Shown piece by piece: positions 6,507 through 11,868 of a DNA stretch of 11,868 bases (the first letter of the stretch is position 1; each line of letters starts with the position of its first letter). Position numbers and translations under genes: made by a program. This DNA is from Promethearchaeota archaeon (GTDB lineage Archaea; Asgardarchaeota; Lokiarchaeia; Sigynarchaeales; MK-D1), in the NCBI GenBank assembly GCA_016839865.1, contig JAEOTN010000357.1:1-11868 (forward strand), read 5' to 3'. Under the pieces are notes generated by a model. It made no database searches, was not told the origin of the DNA, and was given only the letters and a program-made list of their open reading frames with translations.

Positions 6507-8299
6507 TGAGTGAAGTAGCAGTATAGCTCATTATTCACATATTTTTGAATTTTTACAAACCCATATCGCTCAAATTGTAATATTGTTCCCGGTGGAAGGG
6601 TTTGTACGGTATTTTCAGCACGACCATGTGTAGTAGTACCATCTGGTCTAAGAACATGCACTTTTATATTCCCGGTGTATGGAACCCATTGGATCTTGCG
6701 GATATTTTGATCAACATCTTCAGTTAAGAACGTGGCTGTGTATTTCTTAGGGTGTGTGGATTCAATCTGAATAGAAAATAAATCTTTTAATCGAAATTGA
6801 GTTCCCGATGTAAATTTGGGATAACGAACTTTATTCCCCTTTCGAGACATCTGAATTTTTGTATCTGCACGAGATATAAACACAGAAGCTTGATGATTCT
6901 CCCCCTTTAATTCAATTTTCCTAGTTCCAAGGGATTCATGATTTGGATGAAGTAGCGGTGTGGAAACAAAATTATTCTTTGGAAGTCCTTCAATATCAAT
7001 TTTAACCGGATTTTCTACGAACCAGTATCTATTAGATTTCGCGTCAATAATTTTCGTATTTTTTTCATAGATCCATTTCTCTGAAAAGTTAATTCCGCTA
7101 AGAGACATTCCCAAATCAATAAGAGATTGTCTTAATGCATCTGGTTTTATTCCTCTGGCTTGAAGAGATTGAAGAGACCACGTGCGGGGATCATTCCACC
7201 CATCATATTCTCCTGATCGTATTTTTTGTCGCGCCGCCGTCTTACTAAGTCGAAAATCTTTACTGAACTTTAATCTTCCATGTAATAATATCTCTGAATG
7301 CTCCCATCCCATTAAATCCCATATGAATTGCTCCATAAAACCCTCTTTTTGTAGGTCCGCCCCTCGGATGATGTGAGTAATTCCTAGATCGTGGTCATCA
7401 ATTCCCCAAGAGAAATCAAGTATAGGCCATACGCGATATTTTGTACCGATGCGTGGATGCTCCGCATCGGAGATTCGCATTATGACGTGATCTCTTAACG
7501 CTGGATCTTTTTGATCCATCCCCGTATTTAATCTAACAACAGCTTCTTGTTCCAAATAGCTACCATCTAGCATTTGATTCCAACGTTCAAGATGAGTATC
7601 GATTGATAGTGCTTTACACGGGCAAGCTTTCCCTACTTTTTTGTGGTTTTCCCGGAAAGTCGCTGCATCACAATCACACACATATGCCTCGCCTTTTTGG
7701 ATAAGTTCATGTGCATAATTCTGGTAAATGTCTAACCGATCACTCTTATAGACTATATTTTGTTTTTCATAATTTATTCCAAGCCAATCTAGCCCTTCTC
7801 GAATCAAATCATATGCTTCAGGGATAATATATTTTGCATTCGGATTAGTTTCGATTGCGTTTTTTGTTGCACCTATCGTATCATCATAGACTAAGAGGAG
7901 TTTTCCATTATATCGCTTTACATATTCATCATTGAGAACGAACATGCGTGCATTACCGATGTGAACTGCACCACTGGGGTACGGTGCCATACGCATTACC
8001 ACTTGTTTCCCTTTTTTTACATTGGGAAGTTCCGGTAAGATTTTTTTCTCAGCTATATGCTTTTTTTGTACTAATGCCGATGGATCTAATTCAGTAAGTT
8101 TTTGTTTTTGAGTATCCTTGTCCCAAGAGTTAACTTCGTTCAAAATTGAGTCTAATTTTTGTTTAATCGCAGAGAAATTCTTCCGATACTCAGGAAATTC
8201 GCTCATAATTCTTCCTATAATTACTTTATCTCGAGCTTCTCCATACTTTATTGCATTCTTAAGAGCTTCAGTTAATATCCGTTTTTCCACAGCATCCAT
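6503..8299 (-). CDS. gltX: Glutamate--tRNA ligase, archaeal type
   Basis: A class I aminoacyl-tRNA synthetase charging tRNA-Glu; in most archaea it also misacylates tRNA-Gln for the GatDE amidotransferase. The 598-aa product has the archaeal N-terminal helical region (1-95), MRMAPYPSGAVHIGNAR with the HIGH-type motif HIGN (113-116), and Cys pairs CDC (208-210) and CPC (226-228) likely binding zinc. DDHDLGITHIIRGADL follows at 301-316, then a KMSKS-type LSKT (351-354) and a C-terminal beta-barrel anticodon region. GEYDGWNDPRTWSLQSLQAR is typical of the archaeal/eukaryotic GluRS branch. An atypical point is LLLVYDDTIGATKNA (134-148) where I expect LRFDDTNP. The ATG at 8299 sits directly behind AGGGGGT, which is too close; a GTG at 8290 would have better spacing, so the start is slightly uncertain. 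It is divergent from the DUF4443 gene. Confidence 0.93.
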   Translation of the reverse strand: MDAVEKRILTEALKNAIKYGEARDKVIIGRIMSEFPEYRKNFSAIKQKLDSILNEVNSWDKDTQKQKLTELDPSALVQKKHIAEKKILPELPNVKKGKQVVMRMAPYPSGAVHIGNARMFVLNDEYVKRYNGKLLLVYDDTIGATKNAIETNPNAKYIIPEAYDLIREGLDWLGINYEKQNIVYKSDRLDIYQNYAHELIQKGEAYVCDCDAATFRENHKKVGKACPCKALSIDTHLERWNQMLDGSYLEQEAVVRLNTGMDQKDPALRDHVIMRISDAEHPRIGTKYRVWPILDFSWGIDDHDLGITHIIRGADLQKEGFMEQFIWDLMGWEHSEILLHGRLKFSKDFRLSKTAARQKIRSGEYDGWNDPRTWSLQSLQARGIKPDALRQSLIDLGMSLSGINFSEKWIYEKNTKIIDAKSNRYWFVENPVKIDIEGLPKNNFVSTPLLHPNHESLGTRKIELKGENHQASVFISRADTKIQMSRKGNKVRYPKFTSGTQFRLKDLFSIQIESTHPKKYTATFLTEDVDQNIRKIQWVPYTGNIKVHVLRPDGTTTHGRAENTVQTLPPGTILQFERYGFVKIQKYVNNELYCYFTH

Positions 8300-8370
8300 A
8301 CCCCCTAAAATTATCCAGATAAAAAAAAATTTATTCTATTTCATCTAATTTTACACTGGCAAAGATTTAC

Positions 8371-9000
8371 ATGAATATTCTTCACAAATTATCTGAGATA
8401 AGTACGAGTAAAACCATTCAACCCAGTTTTCAATTAGCACACGTTCTCTTGAGTTTAATCATATTTGATCAGGAGAAGGAAGGAATTGGGAGATATCGAT
8501 TGGAGACGGAGCTCAGTTTATCTGAAGGTAAAGTGAGGTCTCTTTTGAAATACCTGAAAAAATTAGATTTAGTTCATGTCGATAACAAAATTCATGTCCT
8601 TACTCCTAAAGGCAAAAAATCTCTGAATGAGGTATATGAAATTTTTACTCATCCAAAAGAACCAAATTTTGATTATTCAAATATTGTGATCGGGGATTTT
8701 GTAAGATACTGTATTGTGTATAATTCTGTAGAAAAATTACGAACGGGCATGGAACAAAGAGATGAAGCTATAAAAATTGGGGGTTCAGGTGCTACGTGCT
8801 TGATTTTAAAAAATAAACAATTACAGTTCCCCACTACTCCAATGAACCACGGTGCAGAGGTTTCAACAGACATTTCACCTGATATGTTAGGATTTCCTTT
8901 CACGGAATCGGATGTATTGGTATTAGGAACGGGAAAGAATCAATATCTATCTAACATCGCAACCATTGTTGCTGCATTAAGCCTGGTTATTGACCTTTAA
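8371..9000 (+). CDS. Winged-helix DUF4443 domain protein
   Basis: A 209-aa protein of the archaeal DUF4443 type. Residues about 20-90 form a winged helix-turn-helix (YRLETELSLSEGKVRSLLKY, then DLVHVDNKIHVLTPKGKKSL), which suggests DNA binding. The C-terminal part contains the DUF4443-like pattern MEQRDEAIKIGGSGATCLIL (about 126-145) and a final domain with SDVLVLGTGKNQYLSNIATI. Ligand and target are unknown; a metabolite-responsive regulator is an inference. The ATG at 8371 has no clear Shine-Dalgarno, and an AT-rich box (TTTATTCT, 8331-8338) lies about 35 bases upstream, so the mRNA may be nearly leaderless. It is divergent from gltX across 71 bp and precedes the thrS leader on the same strand. 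Confidence 0.75.
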   Translation: MNILHKLSEISTSKTIQPSFQLAHVLLSLIIFDQEKEGIGRYRLETELSLSEGKVRSLLKYLKKLDLVHVDNKIHVLTPKGKKSLNEVYEIFTHPKEPNFDYSNIVIGDFVRYCIVYNSVEKLRTGMEQRDEAIKIGGSGATCLILKNKQLQFPTTPMNHGAEVSTDISPDMLGFPFTESDVLVLGTGKNQYLSNIATIVAALSLVIDL

Positions 9001-9008
9001 GCTCCATA

Positions 9009-9032
9009 AATTATTTAAATTTTTATTAATTA
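9009..9032 (+). promoter_or_regulatory. TATA-like promoter for the threonine-rich leader
   Basis: The AT-rich block contains TTATTTAAATTTTTATTAAT. An archaeal TATA box here (for example TTTAAATT at 9014-9021) would start transcription near 9040-9045. That leaves about 20-25 bases, including GTGA at 9055-9058, before the leader ATG at 9066. The block is also the natural terminator region of the DUF4443 gene, so its AT-richness has a second explanation. Confidence 0.4.
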
Positions 9033-9065
9033 TCTAAACTTGTATCTCAACAATGTGAAGATATC

Positions 9066-9155
9066 ATGGTTGCGCCTGTCATTAGTAAAAACTCTATTAT
9101 TTCTCCAAGATTGGTCAGTTTGACTACTGCAACCACTACTACCACTATCCTTTAA
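9066..9155 (+). CDS. Threonine-rich leader peptide upstream of thrS
   Basis: A 29-codon ORF starting at ATG 9066 and ending at TAA 9153-9155. Its last residues are LTTATTTTTIL: seven of eight consecutive codons (9123-9146) are threonine, using only ACT and ACC, which a single tRNA-Thr(GGU) isoacceptor would read. Partial Shine-Dalgarno GTGA (9055-9058) lies seven bases before the ATG, and a TATA-like block lies a further 25-45 bases upstream. It lies 268 bp ahead of the threonyl-tRNA synthetase gene on the same strand and is flanked by complementary RNA segments. In bacteria such peptides (thrL, with its Thr/Ile run) sense charged tRNA through ribosome stalling. The same role here is inferred. 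A low-complexity ACT/ACC repeat without translation is the main alternative. Confidence 0.6.
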   Translation: MVAPVISKNSIISPRLVSLTTATTTTTIL

Positions 9156-9291
9156 ATAACTCTCATATTGTGCCAGACAGGCGTGGGACCGAAAAGGAGA
9201 GTTGATTTGACTTATGTATTTTGTCTTTCTGATTTTAAAAAATGATTTTCTATTAATTTTCGACCTTTGTCCAGTCTAAAATAGGTCTCCT
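9066..9291 (+). promoter_or_regulatory. Candidate attenuator-like RNA structures around the leader peptide
   Basis: Complementary pairs seen by eye: CGCCTGTC 9073-9080 with GACAGGCG 9176-9183 (8 bp, extendable by G-U pairs); TGGTTGC 9067-9073 with GCAACCA 9129-9135, the latter inside the Thr codons; AACTCTC 9158-9164, just after the leader stop, with GAGAGTT 9197-9203; and AGGAGA 9195-9200 with TCTCCT 9286-9291. A small hairpin, TGGTCA-GTT-TGACTA (9112-9126), directly precedes the Thr run. The 9197-9203 strand cannot pair with both 9158-9164 and 9286-9291, which gives a possible switch. U-rich RNA (9213-9260) follows. The pairings are real in sequence; their formation and function are unproven. 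Confidence 0.4.
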
Positions 9292-9324
9292 CGATTTAAT
9301 AACCATTTCAGTTAATTACATAAA

Positions 9325-9332
9325 TTTAAATA
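9325..9332 (+). promoter_or_regulatory. TATA-like box proximal to thrS
   Basis: TTTAAATA within an AT-rich context (9316-9334) lies about 92-99 bases upstream of the thrS ATG. It would start a transcript near 9355 that lacks the threonine leader but keeps the 9366-9386 hairpin and the GTGATGAT ribosome-binding site. It suggests a second, leader-independent promoter. Confidence 0.35.
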
Positions 9333-9365
9333 GGTATTTTGAATATTCTCCCATAAGTACAATTG

Positions 9366-9386
9366 AGATCATCTTTGAAATGATCT
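9366..9386 (+). repeat. 7-bp hairpin in the thrS 5' untranslated region
   Basis: AGATCAT (9366-9372) and ATGATCT (9380-9386) form a perfect inverted repeat with a 7-base loop, CTTTGAA. The left arm plus one base (ATCATC, 9368-9373) is also complementary to GATGAT (9412-9417) in the thrS Shine-Dalgarno, so the hairpin and Shine-Dalgarno masking would exclude each other. It could equally be a DNA operator. Confidence 0.45.
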
Positions 9387-9423
9387 AAGTTTATGAATAA
9401 CGAAATTTTGTGATGATACAATA

Positions 9424-11532
9424 ATGAAAGTTTTACTTATCCATTCTGATGGAGCCTTGATGGAGAAAAAGGCAAAAGCAACATCCAGCCCCCAGGATTT
9501 CAAGGGAAATAAGTTAGATATAGAAGGGTTGGTGCTATTTGCATTTGTATCTGTAGAAGATCAAGACACATTTGATACATCTATCATTGCCAAACAGGGA
9601 GCAAATGAAATAGAAGAAGCAATTGAATTAATCGAGGGATTTCCGAAGAAAATTAAGGAGCAAAATGAAGAAATTCAGAAATTTAATAACAAGCTCGAAA
9701 AGCGAAGAAAATTATCTAATGAAAATCCAAAAGTTCCCGCTCCTACAGAAAATCCAAAAGAACTGAAACAACTAATTCTTGATCCATCTAAATATAGGGT
9801 AGACTCGATTTTAGTGTATCCATGGGCTCATCTCAGTCATTTTCTTAGCCAAGATAAGGAATCTAAAGACGTTTGTCCAAAAATCGCATCGATTCTCAAA
9901 GACCGAGGATATCAAGCAGATTTCTCCCCGTTTGGGTGGTATAAATCGTTTTCATTAAACTGCTTAGGGCACGAAGTCGCAGAAATGTACCGAGATGTAA
10001 AGTTATCCATTCTTGCAGATGAGGTTCGAGCAAGTTCTGTATTCAAGATTCTCACAGAAGATGGAAAAGAATTACATTTGTTTGATCCTGAAAAAGAAGC
10101 AGGTAAGAAGCTCAAACAAATTATTCCAGATCGGTATAAAGGAGATGAATGGAAATCATTTCAAGAACTCATTGCTGATGAGGTAGTGGGATCTAGAGGA
10201 GCACCTAAACAAGAGCCTCCTCATATCAAAATGATGCGAAATATGGAATTAGCAGACTTTGATGATGCAAGTGATGGGGGAAATCTTCGGTGGTATACCA
10301 AAGGGGTTCTAATGAAGAATCTAATTAAAGATTACTTAGAGGATGTCATCGTAGAAAACGGAGCAATATATGCTGACACACCAGTCATGTATACAGTAAA
10401 GAATAAGAAACTAACAGCACAAACAGCTAGGTTCCCAGCTAAAACTTATTGGGTGCACTCCGGAAGCAATCGATTTCTACTCAGGTTTGCCAACGATTTT
10501 CTCCTGTTCAATATGTTTTCACAAATGAACATAAAGGAAGAAAGTCTGCCATTAGGAGTATACGAGTGGGAAACATACTCCTTCCGTCGCGAACAAAAAG
10601 GAGAATTATCAGGTTTACGTCGATTACGAACGTTTTTAATGCCAGATTTACATACAATGTGCAAAGATTTACCCCAATCTGTGAAAGAATTCAAAAAAGA
10701 ATTTAAAATGGTCCATCGAATCTTGAATGACCTTGGTACGAATGCTCATATTGTATTCCGTACAACGGAAGAATTCTGGGCTAAAAATAAAAAATGGATT
10801 ACAAAAAACATTGTGGATTGGGGACAACCAGCGATCTTCGAATTGTGGCCAGAACGGTATTATTACTTCATTCTGAAGTTTGAATGGCCCGTCATCGATT
10901 CACAAGGTAAATCTGCTACACTTTCAACAGTTCAAATTGACGTAGAAAGCAGCCAAGATTACATTGAGCAATATGGAGAGAAACGACAGAAGTACAATAT
11001 TACATACAAATCCAAAGATGGAAGTACGGAACATCCCATAATTCTGCACACATCTCCTTCTGGTGCAATGTGTCGAGTTATATGGGCATTACTCGAATCT
11101 AATGAAAAATATAAAGACGAAATTGTTACAGGATTTAAGACATGGTTATCACCAGTACAGGCACGTGTGATTCCAATAACGGATAAAGAGAAGAAATATG
11201 CTGATTCTCTTATGAAGAAATTGAATAATGCTGGGATTCGAGCAGATTTTGATGACAGAGATGAAAAAATCGGAAAAAAAATCCGTTCGGCTGAAGTGGA
11301 ATGGATCCCCTACACAATTATAGTGGGCGGGAATGAACGTGAAAATAACACCGTATCAGTTCGTCGTCGCTTAATTGGAGAAAAACTTGTAGAGGGTAAA
11401 ACAAGTGAACAAATACAAGATATTAGTTTTGTTGACTTGAAAAAAATGATCAATAAGGAAATAAAAGGATTTCCACATAAAGCTCTTCCAATTCCATTCA
11501 GATATTATAGTAAACGGATTAGTTTCCGATAA
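9424..11532 (+). CDS. thrS: Threonine--tRNA ligase, archaeal type with editing domain
   Basis: A class II synthetase charging tRNA-Thr. Residues 1-190 are the archaeal D-aminoacyl-tRNA deacylase-like editing domain that removes mischarged serine (MKVLLIHSDG, LVYPWAHLSHFL at 130-141, SPFGWYKSFSLNC at 168-180). The catalytic core holds motif 2 FRREQKGELSGLRRLR (387-402), MPDLHTMC with likely zinc ligand H410, and LHTSPSGAMCRVIWALLE with H542. The anticodon-binding domain is about 580-675, including ADFDDRDEKIGKKIR. At 702 aa it is somewhat long; a charged, coiled-coil-like insert (about 72-117) interrupts the editing domain. Where I expect the zinc-ligand Cys (RFAxCF) the sequence is RFANDF, putting Asp at 358. 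The start is supported by GTGATGAT (9410-9417). It is preceded by the threonine-rich leader and followed by an HDAC-family gene. Confidence 0.95.
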   Translation: MKVLLIHSDGALMEKKAKATSSPQDFKGNKLDIEGLVLFAFVSVEDQDTFDTSIIAKQGANEIEEAIELIEGFPKKIKEQNEEIQKFNNKLEKRRKLSNENPKVPAPTENPKELKQLILDPSKYRVDSILVYPWAHLSHFLSQDKESKDVCPKIASILKDRGYQADFSPFGWYKSFSLNCLGHEVAEMYRDVKLSILADEVRASSVFKILTEDGKELHLFDPEKEAGKKLKQIIPDRYKGDEWKSFQELIADEVVGSRGAPKQEPPHIKMMRNMELADFDDASDGGNLRWYTKGVLMKNLIKDYLEDVIVENGAIYADTPVMYTVKNKKLTAQTARFPAKTYWVHSGSNRFLLRFANDFLLFNMFSQMNIKEESLPLGVYEWETYSFRREQKGELSGLRRLRTFLMPDLHTMCKDLPQSVKEFKKEFKMVHRILNDLGTNAHIVFRTTEEFWAKNKKWITKNIVDWGQPAIFELWPERYYYFILKFEWPVIDSQGKSATLSTVQIDVESSQDYIEQYGEKRQKYNITYKSKDGSTEHPIILHTSPSGAMCRVIWALLESNEKYKDEIVTGFKTWLSPVQARVIPITDKEKKYADSLMKKLNNAGIRADFDDRDEKIGKKIRSAEVEWIPYTIIVGGNERENNTVSVRRRLIGEKLVEGKTSEQIQDISFVDLKKMINKEIKGFPHKALPIPFRYYSKRISFR

Positions 11533-11568
11533 GCTATAGCTTTTTTATTTATCTTTTTCTTTATTTTG
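11531..11568 (+). terminator. T-rich terminator after thrS
   Basis: The palindrome AAGCTATAGCTT (11531-11542) overlaps the thrS stop codon and runs into TTTTTTATTTATC and further T-runs. U-tracts of this kind are the usual archaeal terminator. The same AT-rich block may supply the promoter of the next gene, whose ATG lies about 30 bases further on. Confidence 0.5.
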
Positions 11569-11572
11569 TGGT

Positions 11573-11868
11573 ATGAAAGTAGTATTTCATGAAGATTTCT
11601 ATAAGGTATATGCTTTCGATCCAGCAGCAGGAGCTGGAAGACTTGAAGGTACGGTAGATCTTATCCAAAATGATCTATTTTATGAAAAAGTTAAAGCAAT
11701 TCCAGCGAAAAAGGCAGATATTTTACGTGCACATACGGATAGACATTTTCTCAGAGTAAAAGATGATCCGTTAGTGTTCAATATGGCGATGCTTGCTGCT
11801 GGAGGTGCAATTCAAACTGCTGAGATTGCATATACTGAAAAAACTGCTTCATTTGGATTAATACGTCC
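11573..11868 (+). CDS. Histone deacetylase family protein, N-terminal fragment
   Basis: The first 98 codons of a protein with the N-terminal pattern of the arginase-fold HDAC / acetylpolyamine amidohydrolase / AcuC superfamily: MKVVFHEDFYKVYAFDPAAG, DILRAHTDRHFLRV, AMLAAGGAIQTAEIA and finally FGLIRP. In this family LIRPPGHHA carries the catalytic His pair, and the window ends right at the RP, so active-site integrity cannot be judged. Substrates of archaeal members may be acetyl-lysine, acetylpolyamines or other acetyl-amines; I cannot choose. The ATG at 11573 follows a short T-rich gap after thrS, with only a weak GTGGT before it. It may be co-transcribed with thrS by readthrough or have its own promoter in the T-rich block. 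Confidence 0.82.
   Translation, partial: MKVVFHEDFYKVYAFDPAAGAGRLEGTVDLIQNDLFYEKVKAIPAKKADILRAHTDRHFLRVKDDPLVFNMAMLAAGGAIQTAEIAYTEKTASFGLIR

Larger units (their letters stand above)
9001..9423 (+). other. Long thrS leader region with no large gene
   Basis: This 423-bp stretch contains no tRNA or large ORF that I can find. From left to right it holds an AT-rich promoter-like block (9009-9032) and a short threonine-rich ORF (9066-9155). Next come complementary segments able to form several stems and a U-rich stretch (about 9213-9260). A second TATA-like box (9325-9332), a 7-bp hairpin (9366-9386) and the thrS Shine-Dalgarno GTGATGAT (9410-9417) complete it. The arrangement suggests a regulated leader with a distal and a proximal promoter. 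Confidence 0.6.

Noticed and set aside
9279..9335. Direct repeat AAATAGGT at 9279-9286 and 9328-9335
   Set aside because: Only two 8-base copies in AT-rich sequence; chance is a sufficient explanation, although an operator is possible.
9001..9423. tRNA gene or tRNA-like ThrRS operator in the thrS leader
   Set aside because: No TPsiC-type GGTTCGA block or four-stem cloverleaf could be traced on either strand.
9410..9445. C/D-box sRNA suggested by GTGATGA and a later CTGA
   Set aside because: The boxes are only about 25 bases apart, no C'/D' pair is present, and GTGATGA is fully explained as the thrS Shine-Dalgarno.
1..11868. CRISPR arrays, insertion sequences, integrase or phage genes
   Set aside because: No regularly spaced repeats, transposase-like proteins or terminal inverted repeats were seen; the region looks like stable chromosome.

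Overview
The window reads as archaeal chromosome of low G+C content. The left end carries the tail of an archaeal spc-type ribosomal protein operon in the order L19e-L18-S5-L30-L15, which with eL19 is an archaeal rather than bacterial order. Further right lie an archaeal/eukaryotic-type glutamyl-tRNA synthetase, an archaeal threonyl-tRNA synthetase with a D-aminoacyl-tRNA deacylase-like editing domain, a DUF4443 winged-helix protein, TATA-like boxes and archaeal Shine-Dalgarno sites. A protein that looks like a PCI-type winged helix plus an adaptin-appendage-like region plus a zinc ribbon, encoded next to a JAMM metalloprotease, makes me lean towards an Asgard (Promethearchaeota) lineage. That placement is inference, and nothing here fixes the genus.

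Layout. 1-2420 (+): rpl19e (3' end only), rpl18, rps5, rpl30 and rpl15, closed by a perfect hairpin and T-rich tract overlapping the L15 stop. 2428-5256 (-): a likely three-gene unit read right to left, namely JAMM protease, then zinc-ribbon CPBP membrane protease, then MtxX-like phosphotransacetylase-fold protein, which meets the ribosomal operon tail to tail. 5358-6506 (+): the winged-helix/appendage-like/zinc-ribbon protein, divergent from the JAMM gene across about 100 bp with a TATA run. 6503-8299 (-): gltX, whose stop codon overlaps that of its convergent neighbour in a single TTAA. 8371-9000 (+): DUF4443 protein. 9001-9423: a long untranslated stretch before thrS. 9424-11532 (+): thrS. 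11573-11868 (+): start of a histone-deacetylase-family protein, cut by the window end just before its catalytic His pair.

The most striking thing is in the 9001-9423 leader. A 29-codon ORF (9066-9155) with its own TATA-like box and partial Shine-Dalgarno ends in LTTATTTTTIL, with seven threonine codons out of eight, about 270 bp upstream of the threonyl-tRNA synthetase gene. It is surrounded by long complementary segments (9073-9080/9176-9183, 9067-9073/9129-9135, 9158-9164/9197-9203, 9195-9200/9286-9291) and followed by U-rich RNA. This has the architecture of a threonine-sensing leader-peptide attenuator like bacterial thrL, but in an archaeon and in front of thrS. I know of no described archaeal example, so this is the best candidate for an undescribed system here.

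The window is otherwise translation-centred: ribosomal proteins, GluRS and ThrRS. Interspersed are protein-turnover or membrane-related genes (JAMM, CPBP, PCI/appendage-like) whose roles remain inferred.
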